NCBI RefSeq assembly: GCF_011759705.1
Contig: NZ_JAAOZF010000001.1
Coordinates: 989,152-1,053,151, forward strand
Length of the DNA: 64,000 nucleotides
Origin: Microbacterium ulmi
GTDB taxonomy: Bacteria; Actinomycetota; Actinomycetes; Actinomycetales; Microbacteriaceae
Direction: 5' to 3'
Position 1 is the first letter of the stretch. Each line of letters begins with the position of its first letter. The notes below the pieces were generated by a model, which worked only from the letters and a program-made list of their open reading frames with translations, made no database searches and was not told the DNA's origin. Made by a program: the position numbers and the translations under genes. This document shows positions 1 through 9,700 of the stretch, piece by piece.

Positions 1-428
1 CGACCACGCTCCTGTCGCTCGCCTGGCCCTTCGGCGCGGTCTCGATCCCCGAGCTCCTTCTCAGCGCGAGCTATCTCGTGATCGGGGCGCAGGTCGGTGT
101 GAAGTTCACCCGCGCATCGCTCGCGTACATCGCTCGCCTCCTCCCACTCGCGGTCGCGCAGATCATCGCCACCGTGGGCGCCTGCTTCGGGGTCGCGCTC
201 CTTGTCACCCGGATGACGGGCATCCCGCTCGTGGACACCTACCTCGCCACGACCCCGGGCGGCCTGTATGCGGTGATCGCCGTCGCGCTCGCCAGCGACG
301 CCGACGTCGGCTTCATCTTCGCGACGCAGGTCGTGAGGCTCTTCCTGGCTCTCGCCCTCGTCCCGCTTCTCGCCTGGATGGGGCGGCGGAGACGCCCCGA
401 CGGTCCGTCGCAGTCAGGTGCCGGGTGA
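1..428 (+). CDS. AbrB-family membrane protein, 5' end cut by window
   Basis: The reading frame is open from base 3 of the window, so only the last ~140 residues are seen. They form hydrophobic helices, and the stretch around PGGLYAVIAVALASDADVG followed by FIFATQVVRLF is the hallmark of one half of the duplicated AbrB (COG3180) inner-membrane family, often labelled putative ammonia monooxygenase without biochemical support. The protein ends in a short Arg-rich tail. The stop at 426-428 faces the aldo/keto reductase on the other strand across 76 bases. Transport function is not established for the family, so no substrate is assigned. Confidence 0.75.
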   Translation, partial: TTLLSLAWPFGAVSIPELLLSASYLVIGAQVGVKFTRASLAYIARLLPLAVAQIIATVGACFGVALLVTRMTGIPLVDTYLATTPGGLYAVIAVALASDADVGFIFATQVVRLFLALALVPLLAWMGRRRRPDGPSQSGAG

Positions 429-504
429 TCCGAGTCACGCGTCGACGACGAGCGTCCGGCGCCGGGTGAACGCGCGCGCAGCTCGATGCAGGAGATCCAA
501 CCGA

Positions 505-1515
505 CTAGGGACGCTTCTTGGGCGAGACCCGGTAGGTCTCCTCCGGGTCGGTGACGGCGACCGGGGCGAGCGCCGCATCGATCGCCGCGAGCGTGTCGGC
601 GTCGAGCTTCACGCCGGAGGCCTTGACGTTGTCCTCGAGCTGCTCGGGGCGCGACGCCCCGACGAGAGCCGCCGCGACGTTCGGGTTCTGCAGCACCCAC
701 GCGATCGCGAGCTGCGGCATCGTCAGCCCCGCCTGCGCGGCGACGGGCGTGAGCCTCTGCACGGCCTCGAGCACGTCGTCGCGCAGGAAACGCTCGATGA
801 AGCGCGCGCCGCTCTTCTCGTCGGTCGCGCGCGATCCCTCGGGCACCGACCGGCCGGGGAGGTACTTTCCCGACAGGACGCCCTGCGCCATGGGCGACCA
901 GACGATCTGCGAGATGCCGAGCTCTTCCGAGGTCGGCACGACCTTGCCCTCGATGACGCGCCACAGCGCGGAGTACTGGGGCTGGTTCGACACGAGCTGG
1001 AATCCGAGCTGCGTCGAGAGGGCGTGTCCGTCTCGCAGCTGCTCCGCGGTCCACTCCGAGACGCCGATGTAGAGCGCCTTGCCCTGGCGGACGACGTCGG
1101 CGAACGCCTGCATCGTCTCCTCGAGGGGAGTCTCATAGTCGTAGCGGTGCGCCTGGTACAGGTCGACATAGTCGACGCCGAGGCGCTGGAGGGAACCGTG
1201 GATGCCGTCGAAGATGTGCTTGCGGCTCAGTCCCTGGTCGTTGGGCCCCTTGCGGCCGACCGGCCAGTAGACCTTCGTGAAGATCTCGAACTCTGCGCGA
1301 TCCAGGCCTCCCAGCGCCTCACCGAGGACGACCTCGGCGGCGGTGTTGGCGTAGACGTCGGCGGTGTCGAACGATGTGATGCCGAGGTCGAGGGCCTTGT
1401 GCACCGTCGCGATCGCCGCGTCGTGCCCGACCTGCGAGGCATGCGTCACCCAGTTGCCGTACGTGATCTCCGAGACCTTGAACCCACTGTTGCCGAGGTA
1501 GCGATAGTCAACCAT
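505..1515 (-). CDS. aldo/keto reductase (YghZ / Kv-beta type)
   Basis: This 336-residue NADPH-dependent aldo/keto reductase has the full catalytic tetrad: Asp50 and Tyr55 in SFDTADVY, Lys81 in FTKVYWP, and His123 in YQAHRYD. The fold starts with RYLGNSGFKVSEI, and length and motifs match the AKR group related to E. coli YghZ and the potassium-channel beta subunits. These are cytosolic reductases of aldehydes, including methylglyoxal; the substrate cannot be told from sequence. The ATG at 1513-1515 lies 6 nt downstream of TAGCGT, so a leaderless transcript is likely. It reads in the same direction as rlmN, with 42 bases between them. Confidence 0.9.
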   Translation of the reverse strand: MVDYRYLGNSGFKVSEITYGNWVTHASQVGHDAAIATVHKALDLGITSFDTADVYANTAAEVVLGEALGGLDRAEFEIFTKVYWPVGRKGPNDQGLSRKHIFDGIHGSLQRLGVDYVDLYQAHRYDYETPLEETMQAFADVVRQGKALYIGVSEWTAEQLRDGHALSTQLGFQLVSNQPQYSALWRVIEGKVVPTSEELGISQIVWSPMAQGVLSGKYLPGRSVPEGSRATDEKSGARFIERFLRDDVLEAVQRLTPVAAQAGLTMPQLAIAWVLQNPNVAAALVGASRPEQLEDNVKASGVKLDADTLAAIDAALAPVAVTDPEETYRVSPKKRP

Positions 1516-1521
1516 TCCTCA

Positions 1522-1527
1522 ACGCTA
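1522..1527 (-). promoter_or_regulatory. -10 hexamer of probable leaderless promoter
   Basis: TAGCGT (TANNNT class) is followed by 6 nt and the ATG of the aldo/keto reductase. Transcription would start at or beside the start codon. Confidence 0.5.
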
Positions 1528-1557
1528 GCGGCGGGACGGATGCCGCGGCCCGGGATC

Positions 1558-2790
1558 TCACACCTCAAGCGGGGTCGCCGCGGCGATCGCGGCATCCTCC
1601 TCCGTCGCGACGAGCTGGCCGCACGCGCCGTCGATCTCCTTGCCGCGCGTGTCGCGGAGGGTCGTGGGGATGCCGGCCTCGTTGAGACGTCGGACGAACT
1701 CGTTCTGCACCTGCACCTCGGACGCCGTCCAGATCGAGCCGGGCGTCGGGTTGAGCGGGATGGGGTTGACGTGCACCCAGCCGCGACCGCGGGCGTTGAG
1801 CTTCTCCGCGAGCAGGTCGGCCCGCCAGCCGTGGTCGTTCATGTCCTTGATGAGGGCGTACTCGATCGAGACCCGCCGGCCGGTCTTGTCGAAGTAGGCG
1901 CGGGCCGCGTCGAGGGCCTCGTCGACCTTCCACCGCGAGTTCACCGGGATGAGCTCGTCGCGGAGCTTGTCGTCGGGCGCGTGCAGCGACAGCGCGAACG
2001 TGACCGGGATGTCCTCGGCGGCGAGCTTCGTGATCGCCGGGACGAGCCCGACCGTCGAGACCGTGATGCCGCGCGCGCTCATGCCGAGTCCGTGCTTCTT
2101 GTCGGTCATGACGCGGACGGCCTGCATGACGCGGGCGTAGTTGGCCAGCGGCTCGCCCATGCCCATGAACACGATGTTCGAGACGCGCTCGGCGGAGTGG
2201 TCGTCCTTCTTCTTGCCGCCCAGCCCGCCGTCTGCGATGAGACGGTTGGCGCGCACGACCTGCTCGATGATCTCGGCCGCCGACATGTTGCGGGTGAGGC
2301 CCGCCTGTCCCGTCGCGCAGAAGGGGCAGTTCATTCCGCAGCCGGCCTGCGACGAGACACACAGCGTGATGCGCCCGGGGTAGCGCATGAGCACCGACTC
2401 GACGAGCGCGCCGTCGTGCAGCTTCCACAGGAACTTGATCGTGTCGCCGCGGTCGGTCTCGAGGCGCCGCACCTCCGTCAGCAGGGGCGGCAGCATCCCG
2501 TGCACGAGCTCTTCGCGGCCCTCGGCCGGCAGGTCGGTCATGTCGGCGGGGTCGTGCGTGTAGTGCGCGAAGTAGTGCTTCTCGAGCTGCTTCGCGCGGA
2601 AGCCGGGGAGCCCGAGCTCCGTGACTCTCGCGACGCGCTGATCGGGCGTGAGGTCGGCGAGGTGTGCCGGCGGCTTGCCGCGCTTCGGCGACGCGAACTG
2701 CAGGAGCGGGCGGCCCTCGGCATCCTTCTTCTGCGTCCAGCCCTCCGTCGCGGGGCGCACCTGTCGTGCGGGAGGGGGCATGGCGGTCAT
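1558..2790 (-). CDS. rlmN: 23S rRNA (adenine-C2)-methyltransferase RlmN
   Basis: RlmN is a radical-SAM enzyme that methylates C2 of A2503 in 23S rRNA and A37 of some tRNAs. The 410-residue product has the CxxxCxxC cluster motif as CGMNCPFC, the downstream GxGEP-type motif [10 protein letters not shown], and the family ending with a CGQL cysteine after [11 protein letters not shown]. The reading frame is open further upstream, but the ATG at 2788-2790 is preferred because TACCCT sits exactly 6 nt before it and homologues begin near this point. A second in-frame ATG lies three codons downstream. It is transcribed away from the cyclase operon. Confidence 0.93.
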   Translation of the reverse strand: MTAMPPPARQVRPATEGWTQKKDAEGRPLLQFASPKRGKPPAHLADLTPDQRVARVTELGLPGFRAKQLEKHYFAHYTHDPADMTDLPAEGREELVHGMLPPLLTEVRRLETDRGDTIKFLWKLHDGALVESVLMRYPGRITLCVSSQAGCGMNCPFCATGQAGLTRNMSAAEIIEQVVRANRLIADGGLGGKKKDDHSAERVSNIVFMGMGEPLANYARVMQAVRVMTDKKHGLGMSARGITVSTVGLVPAITKLAAEDIPVTFALSLHAPDDKLRDELIPVNSRWKVDEALDAARAYFDKTGRRVSIEYALIKDMNDHGWRADLLAEKLNARGRGWVHVNPIPLNPTPGSIWTASEVQVQNEFVRRLNEAGIPTTLRDTRGKEIDGACGQLVATEEDAAIAAATPLEV

Positions 2791-2796
2791 GCACTC

Positions 2797-2802
2797 AGGG
2801 TA
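2797..2802 (-). promoter_or_regulatory. -10 hexamer of probable leaderless rlmN promoter
   Basis: TACCCT followed by 6 nt (GAGTGC) and the ATG of rlmN fits the leaderless arrangement seen repeatedly in this window. Confidence 0.5.
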
Positions 2803-2928
2803 GGGGACGAGCCTGCGTGAGCGCTGGTGAGAGCGGATGCCGCGCCCCGCCGCAGCCCGGACGGATGACGCCGCACGGCGACGCGCGACGATCGGGTCCG
2901 TTGCCCATAGCGCAGAGCCGCCGTTGTC

Positions 2929-2942
2929 TGAGATATTTCTCA
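2929..2942. promoter_or_regulatory. AT-rich inverted repeat upstream of the cyclase operon
   Basis: TGAGA-TATT-TCTCA is a perfect 5-bp-arm inverted repeat in the only AT-rich patch of the rlmN-cyclase intergenic region, about 75 bases upstream of the operon start. It may be an operator or part of the promoter. No convincing -35/-10 pair could be fixed. Confidence 0.3.
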
Positions 2943-3000
2943 TCTAGACGCCGAGTACAGCGACCAGCCCCACCCCTCCCGGTCGCGACCCGTCGCCGCA

Positions 3001-3019
3001 AAAGGAGGCGACTCCGCTG
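3001..3019 (+). promoter_or_regulatory. Shine-Dalgarno that fixes a CTG start
   Basis: AAAGGAGG at 3001-3008 is a near-perfect anti-16S match, 8 nt from an in-frame CTG at 3017-3019. Between the upstream in-frame stop TAG (2945-2947) and the first conserved residue of the cyclase domain (codon 3122) there is no ATG, GTG or TTG, so this site decides the start. Confidence 0.7.
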
Positions 3020-6000
3020 AGCGGGCACATCACGGCTTCAGCGCTGAGCCCTCGACTGCTCCACGGGCTCGCAGACGACGCGCCGCCCCGACTGCGCGTC
3101 GAGGGGACGGCCGTCGTCATCGACATCTCGGGGTTCACGGCGCTGTCGGAGCAGCTGGCGGCATCCGGACGCGAAGGCACCGAGCAGCTCATCGCGACGC
3201 TGTCGCGCATCTTCACGGTGCTCCTTCCCTCGACGGACGACGGGGGCGACATCGTCAAGTTCGCCGGGGATGCGCTGTTCCTCCTGTTCTCCGGGCCGGA
3301 GCACGCGAAGCACGCCGCGCATGCCGCGTGGAACATGAACCGCGTCCTGACCGCGATCGGCGACATCCACCTCCCGATGGCCCGCGCGAGGCTCCGGATG
3401 TCGGTCGGCGTCCACAGCGGGACCTTCGAGTTCTTCCTGACCGGAGCCGACAACGTCAGCGTCGTGCTGACGGGGCGCGACACGACGCGCGTGCTGGCGC
3501 TGCAGGCGGCAGCGGACGCGGGCCGCATCCTCGTGAGCGACGAGACCGCCGCGCTCCTGCCGGCGACGCAGATCGCGAAGGAGGAGTCCGCGCCCGGCGC
3601 GCGGAGGCTCCTCAAGGCGGGCTCCGTCGCGTCGGCCTCGCTCATGGCGCTGAGTGTCGGGCGGACGGCGGCGGCGGAGCGGTTCCTGCCGCGCGCCTTC
3701 GCGCAGCGCCCCGATCTGCTCGACTCCGAGCCCGACCACCGCTGGGCCGCCATCGCGTTCGTGCAGGTGGACGCGATCGCGGGCGAGCCGACGGCCGACG
3801 ACGTCGAGCGGATGCGGCATCTCACCCGCGTCGTCGAGGAGGCCGCCGTCGACACGGGCGTGACGCTCCTCGACGTCGACCCTGCGCCGGGAGGCTACCG
3901 CTACTTCCTCACGGCAGGCGCCCCGACGACGGCCCAGGACCCGGAAGGCCGGCTCATCACGGCGGTCCTGCGGATCGTGCGCGCGGCGGGCGACGACCGC
4001 GTGCGCGCGGGCGTGACGTCGGGGCGCGTCTTCGCCGGCTTCGTCGGGGCGCAGTACCGCCAGACGTACACCGTGATGGGCGACCCGACGAACCTCGCGG
4101 CCCGGCTCGCCGCGCGGGCGGCCCCCGGCACCGTGCTCGTGGCCCGCTCCGCCCTCGAGCGCACGAGCCGACCGTTCGAGACGGAGGACGCAGGCACCCT
4201 GACGGTCAAGGGGAAGACGCAGGAGATCCCGGTCGCGATCGCGACGGGGATCGGCGGCGCGACCGAGCTCGCCGTGCAGCGGGCGCCGTTCTCGGGGCGC
4301 GAGCGCGAGCTCGCCCGGCTGCGCGATGCGCTCGCGGATGCCGCGGCAGGCCGCGGCATCCTCATGACGGTGTCCGGCCCGGCCGGCATCGGCAAGACGC
4401 GTCTGGTCGAGCACGCCCTCGCCGAGACGCCGTTGCCCGTCCTGCGCGCACGCGGCGACCGGTACGGCGCGAACACGCCGTACCGGACGCTGCAGACGCT
4501 GCTGCGGCCGCTGCTCGGCATCCCCGCGTCGGCGACCGCCGCGGAGGCCGGCGCGGAGCTCGCCGCTGCGGTCGGCGCCCGCGCCCCCGACCTCGCGCCC
4601 TGGCTCCCCCTGCTCGCCCCCGCCTTCGACGCGGAGGCGCGGGAGACCCCCGAGTCCGATGCCCTCGACGACGCGTTCCGCGCCGAACGCACGTCCGACG
4701 TGCTCGCGCGGTTCATCGCGGTCGCCGCGGTCGAGCTCGGGGTCCTCGTGATCGACGACGCGCAGTGGGTCGATCCCGTCTCGGCGGGCGTGCTCGACGC
4801 CGTCGCGGCCGCGGACTCGACGCACGCGATCATCCTCGTGCGGCGCGACGAGACGGGCGGCCTCGGACCGCTCGGCGACGTCGTCGCGCTCGGCGGCCTC
4901 GGCGAGACCGAGGTCCGGGACATCGTCGAAGCCGTCGCCGGCCGCAAGCTCCTCCCGGCCGACGCGAAGCCCCTCATCCGCAGGGCCGACGGCAATCCGC
5001 TGTACGCGATCGAGCTCGCGACGGGCCTCGCGACGGGAGACGACTCCCTCGGCATCGAGCAGCTCGTCGGGGAGCGCATCGACCTCCTTCCCGAGCACGA
5101 GCGCAGCGTCCTGCGCCGAGCCGCCGTGCTCGGCACCCGCATCCCGCTCGGGCTCTACGTCCGATGCGTCGGCGCGCCCTTCATCGTCGGCGGCCTCGGC
5201 GCGTTCCTCGAGCTGGGTCCGGAGGCCGTGTCGTTCCGCAGCGAGCTCTTCCGCGACGTCGCGTACGACCAGCTCACGTTCCAGACGCGCCGCGAGCTGC
5301 ATCGTGCCGCCGCGGCGGCGCTCGAGGCGGATCCCTCGGTCGGAGGGGCATCCCGCGCCGTCATGCTCGCCGCGCACTACGAGGCGGCCGGGGACTGGGA
5401 GGCGGCGCAGGATGCCGCACGCCAGGCCGCCGAGGCGGCGACGCAGGCGTTCGCGCTCGAGGAGGCGGTGCGGGCCTACCGCGTCGCGGTGGAGGCTGCG
5501 AAGCGCTCGGGGGACGGCGACGAGCTCGCCGACCTGCTCGAAGCGCTCGGTCGCGTGAGCGTCGCGGGCGGATGGGCGAAGGAGGGGCTCGAGGCGTTCT
5601 CGGCCGCGCGCAAGCTCCTCGTCGACGCCATCGCCCGCGCACGCGTCGACCGTGAGCGCGCGTACGCGCTCACTGTCCTCGGCCGGCAGACGGAGGCGGT
5701 GCGCGCGCTGCGGGCGGCCCGGCGGGCGCTGACCGGCGCGGGCGAGGAAGGACGGGCGATCCTCGCAGCCGTCGACGTCACGGAGGCGGGCCTGCGTCTG
5801 CGGCAGGCGCGCTGGAACGACGCCCGCCGCCTCGCGGAGGGCGCGATCACAGCGCTCGACGGCCGCGCGTCGAACGACACCGAGACGCGCGTCCTCGCCG
5901 ACGCCCTGCGATACTCCGACATCGCGGCGGGCGAGGTCGAGGGCGACGCCGGCATGGTCAACCTTCCGCGCGCGCTCGAGCTGTACGACCGCGCGGGCGA

Positions 6001-6793
6001 CGAGCTCTCCAAGTCGAAGGTGCTCAACGTGCTGGGCGCGCGCGCGTACTATCGCGGCGACTGGACGACGGCGGCGGTGCTGTACGGTCAGGCGGGAGCC
6101 GCGGCGGAGGCGGCGGGCGACGTCGTCGGAGCCGCGATCGAGTCGGCGAACGCCGCCGAGATCCTGGTGGACCAGGGTCGCATCGACGAGGCCCGGCCCC
6201 TCATCGCCGAGTCGCTGCACGTGTTCGAGGCATCGGACAACCCCTACCTCGTCTCCTTCGCGACAGGGTTCCTCGGTCGCGCCGCGCTGCGCGCGTCGGA
6301 CCCGGATGCCGCGCGCGCGGCGTTCGCGAAGGCGGCCGCGGGCTTCGCCGAGCTCGGCGAGCAGGACTCCGCGATCGACGCCCGGATACGGCTCGCGGAG
6401 GCCGCGCTCGACGCACGCGACGCGCCCGCCGCCGCCGAGGTGCTCGAGACGGTCCAGGACGCCGACGCGGCGGGGCCTTCGCTCAGCCGCCTGCTCCGGC
6501 AGCGGGCGCGGGTCGCGGCGGCGCTCGGAGACGCGGCGGAGGCGCAGCGGCTCGCCCTGGAGGCGCTCGACGTTCCCGCGTCGCCCCCGTTCGAGCGCGC
6601 CCACTCGCTCGCCCTCCTGACGCGCCTGTCCGCAGGCGGCTCTGCCGACGCGCTCCTGCGCGACGCGCGCGCGATCCTGCTCGGCCTCGGTGTCGTCGAC
6701 CCCGAGGCGCTTCTCGCCCCTGCCGTTCCCGGCGTCCGCGGCGACGTGACCGACGCCTCCGAGATCCTTTCCCCGACGGAGTCGACGCGATGA
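3017..6793 (+). CDS. Soluble-adenylyl-cyclase-like protein: tandem class III cyclase domains, AAA/STAND ATPase, TPR
   Basis: The 1258-residue protein has the domain order of mammalian soluble adenylyl cyclase. Cyclase domain 1 (about 30-190) carries both metal aspartates, Asp36 in DISGF and Asp85 in FAGDALF, and the purine-site Lys81, but lacks the Asn-x3-Arg motif. Domain 2 (about 245-415) lacks the metal aspartates but keeps Asn359 and Arg363 in NLAARL and Thr352 at the base-selecting position. One composite active site is therefore expected, and Lys/Thr suggests ATP as substrate (class IIIb). An ATPase module follows, with Walker A GPAGIGKTR near 454 and Walker B-like VLVIDDAQW, then Ala-rich TPR-like helices to the end. 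The start is a CTG with a perfect SD. The stop overlaps the next gene as ATGA, implying coupling to the secreted protein and the small membrane protein. Confidence 0.85.
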   Translation: MSGHITASALSPRLLHGLADDAPPRLRVEGTAVVIDISGFTALSEQLAASGREGTEQLIATLSRIFTVLLPSTDDGGDIVKFAGDALFLLFSGPEHAKHAAHAAWNMNRVLTAIGDIHLPMARARLRMSVGVHSGTFEFFLTGADNVSVVLTGRDTTRVLALQAAADAGRILVSDETAALLPATQIAKEESAPGARRLLKAGSVASASLMALSVGRTAAAERFLPRAFAQRPDLLDSEPDHRWAAIAFVQVDAIAGEPTADDVERMRHLTRVVEEAAVDTGVTLLDVDPAPGGYRYFLTAGAPTTAQDPEGRLITAVLRIVRAAGDDRVRAGVTSGRVFAGFVGAQYRQTYTVMGDPTNLAARLAARAAPGTVLVARSALERTSRPFETEDAGTLTVKGKTQEIPVAIATGIGGATELAVQRAPFSGRERELARLRDALADAAAGRGILMTVSGPAGIGKTRLVEHALAETPLPVLRARGDRYGANTPYRTLQTLLRPLLGIPASATAAEAGAELAAAVGARAPDLAPWLPLLAPAFDAEARETPESDALDDAFRAERTSDVLARFIAVAAVELGVLVIDDAQWVDPVSAGVLDAVAAADSTHAIILVRRDETGGLGPLGDVVALGGLGETEVRDIVEAVAGRKLLPADAKPLIRRADGNPLYAIELATGLATGDDSLGIEQLVGERIDLLPEHERSVLRRAAVLGTRIPLGLYVRCVGAPFIVGGLGAFLELGPEAVSFRSELFRDVAYDQLTFQTRRELHRAAAAALEADPSVGGASRAVMLAAHYEAAGDWEAAQDAARQAAEAATQAFALEEAVRAYRVAVEAAKRSGDGDELADLLEALGRVSVAGGWAKEGLEAFSAARKLLVDAIARARVDRERAYALTVLGRQTEAVRALRAARRALTGAGEEGRAILAAVDVTEAGLRLRQARWNDARRLAEGAITALDGRASNDTETRVLADALRYSDIAAGEVEGDAGMVNLPRALELYDRAGDELSKSKVLNVLGARAYYRGDWTTAAVLYGQAGAAAEAAGDVVGAAIESANAAEILVDQGRIDEARPLIAESLHVFEASDNPYLVSFATGFLGRAALRASDPDAARAAFAKAAAGFAELGEQDSAIDARIRLAEAALDARDAPAAAEVLETVQDADAAGPSLSRLLRQRARVAAALGDAAEAQRLALEALDVPASPPFERAHSLALLTRLSAGGSADALLRDARAILLGLGVVDPEALLAPAVPGVRGDVTDASEILSPTESTR

Positions 6794-9700
6794 TCCAGGC
6801 AGTCCTCCCCCGGCGCGCCGTCGCCACGACGGGCATCGCCGCGCTTCTCCTGGCGGGGCTCGTGACGGTCGCGGCACCGGACGCGCCCGCCGCCGACGCG
6901 GCGCCGCTGCCGGCCGGCGCGGAGACCTTCGAGGTCGCGGGGGGTCAGGGCGGAGCATCCGACAGCGTCTTCCTGACCGCGGACGCGCAGCGGGTCGTGT
7001 TCACCTCGACGGCCGACGACCTCGTCGCCGGCGACGCGAACGGCCTGCCCGACGTCTTCCTGTCGACGGCGGCGCAGGGCTCGGACGACCCGTTCTCGGG
7101 CACGCCGACGCTCGTGAGCACCCCAGACGGCCCGGTCGGCGCGGCACGCGCGAACGGCGCGAGCGACGAGGCCGTCGCGAGCATGGACGGGCGGATCGTG
7201 GCCTTCACGAGCAGCGCGACGAACCTCGTCGACCTGCCGAGCACGGGCGACGGACGCACGTACGTGTACGTGCGCGACACGCTCAAGAACACGACGTTCC
7301 GCATCCAGGGCTCCGCCGAGCCGAACGGGTCGTCCTCGCGGCCCGATCTGAGCGACGACGGCCGCCGGCTCGTGTTCACCTCCGACGCCGACAACCTCGG
7401 CGCACCGGGAGACGACGTCAACGGCGCGCAGGACTCGTTCGTCGTCGACCTCGACGCCGACGGCGACGGGACGTACGGCGACCTGGAGCTGGTGCGGCTG
7501 TTCCCCGGCGCGACGGTCCCGACGGGCACGCGCGACGCCGTGATCAGCGGCAACGGCCGCGTCGTCGGCATCCTCACGCGCTGGTCGCCAGAGGGCGGGT
7601 CCGTCTCGGACCTCGACACCCTGTACGCGCTGACGCTCGATCCCGGGGAGCTCGGCTTCCTGCCCGGGTCGACCTGGATCGCGACGCGGGTGCTCGGCCG
7701 CGCCTCGATCGACGCGACCGGCCGCGCCTTCGCGTACGTGCAGGATGCCGCGTGCGGCGAACAGCCGACCGTCATCGCCTCGGCTCTCGGATACTCCTCC
7801 GGCGCGTTCTCGATCGCGGTGGGCACGATCGGCGCGGACCAGCGATCGGGCTCCGTCGCCGATCCGGTCATCTCGGCGGACGCGAGCACTGTCGCGTGGA
7901 CGACGACGGTCCCCGCATTCGACTTCGGCAACGGCGGAGTCCCCTCGCCGCCGCTGCCCGAGCCCGTCGTGCGGATGCAGCGGCCTTCGTGGTGGGACTC
8001 GATGGCCACCGAGCAGGTGCCGTGCAGCGGCATCCTGTTCGGCGAGTGGTACGACGTCGCGGAGGGGTCGCACGCGAGCCTCTCGGCGTCGGGTCGCACG
8101 GTGGCGTTCCAGACCCCCGGGCCGGGGCGGATCCACGTCGTCGACAGCCACTCGAACGACGGGCTGTCGATCGCGAACACTCAGGGCCAGATCATCGCGC
8201 CGTCGTTCGTCACGGAGGTGCCGATCTCGAGCATCCCCCTCGCGTCGCTGCGCGGCTATGCGGCGACGCTCGCCGACTCGCCGATCTACCGGCTGCCCAT
8301 CTACCGGCTGCCCATCTACCGCCTGCCGATCTACCGGCTGCCCATCTACCGGCTCCTCGTGGACGACTCCCCCATCTACCGCCTGCCGATCTACCGGCTC
8401 CCCATCTACCGGCTCCCGATCTACCGGCTGGACCTGCCGGGCGGCTGGCCGCAGGTGCTCGAGGGCACGCCGTTCCAGGGCGAGCTGATCCAGACCGTGA
8501 CCCTCGACGACGTGCTCGCGTGGGCGAACGAGAACCCCGGGACGGATGCCGGCATCCGCATCCGCTCGCTGACGCTCGTCGACGTCGGACTCGAGGGGAG
8601 CGGCCTCGACTCGCTCAGCCTCGCCTCCTACGCGCTCGGCGGAGCACGTGTGGCCGACCTTCCGATTCCCGGCACGGGGTCGACCGCGGCGCGCTGGCAG
8701 GCGCGCATCGACGCTCAGGGACTGCAGATCCGCGTCGACGACGACACCGTGCTCGCCGAGCTGGACGCCGCAGGACTCGACATCGCCGCATCGGGCATCG
8801 ACCTGCTCTCGCTGAGCGGCCTCGACGACGACGTCATCGACGACACGCTCCTCGGGTCGATGCAGATCGACCCCGCGCTTCTGCCCGGCACGCCGCTGGG
8901 CGACCTCGACGTGACGACGCTGGACGCGTCGGCGCTCACGGCCCTGTTCGGCGACGCCGGCATCACGGGAACGCTCGCCGCGCCGTCGGCGCCCCTCCTC
9001 GGCACGGCGACCTTCGGCGACCTCGCGAAGGGCGCCTCGTCGCTCACGTTCGGCACCGTGCTCTTCTCGCTGCTCGACGCGGAGAGCTATCCGTGGGAGC
9101 AGGTCGCGGCGACCTCGATCGACCCCCGCGCCGCCTCCCGCGCGACGGGAATGTCGTGCGTCGGCGGCGCACGCTGCGGCACGACGGCGCCGTTCCGGTT
9201 CACCTTCGACGCGGGGCCGGGCGACCCGACAGGCTTCGAGGCGCCGACGGCGAGCATCACGCTGCCGGCGGGCACCGTGCCGATCCTGCTGGTCGCGCGG
9301 GGATCGGGTCCGTACACGGCATGGAACGACGCCGCCCAGTACGACGGCCCCCTGACGACCGACGGGCAGCTCGTCACGGTGCCCATGGCCGACACGCAGG
9401 CGGGCACCGTCTTCGAGCTGGACGCGACGTACTCGTTCTCGACCGTCGTCGGCCACCCGCTGGCGACGGCCTCGCTCACCTCGGGAAGCCAGCGCGTCGA
9501 GAGCGCCCTCGGCGGCGAGCAGCCTCTCGCCCTGTGGGACGACCCCGAGCACAACTGGTCTCCGGAGACGGGATGGCAGCCCGGCCACGAGGGGGTCGTC
9601 CTGAAGGAGGGCACGCTCTACTACGAATGGATCTCGCCCGCCTGGCTCGACAACGACGACAACACGGGCCAGCCGATCCAGGGCCCTGCAGGCGACGAGG

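Noticed and set aside
3218..3220. GTG at 3218 as the cyclase start
   Set aside because: It would remove the first metal aspartate and the start of cyclase domain 1; the SD-CTG at 3017 includes the whole domain.
3038..6958. 1306-codon minus-strand frame opposite the cyclase
   Set aside because: Arg-rich shadow frame; the plus strand carries clear cyclase and ATPase motifs.
8281..8430. CRISPR-like array
   Set aside because: Units are 15 bp in direct contact, in frame, with no unique spacers and no cas genes nearby.
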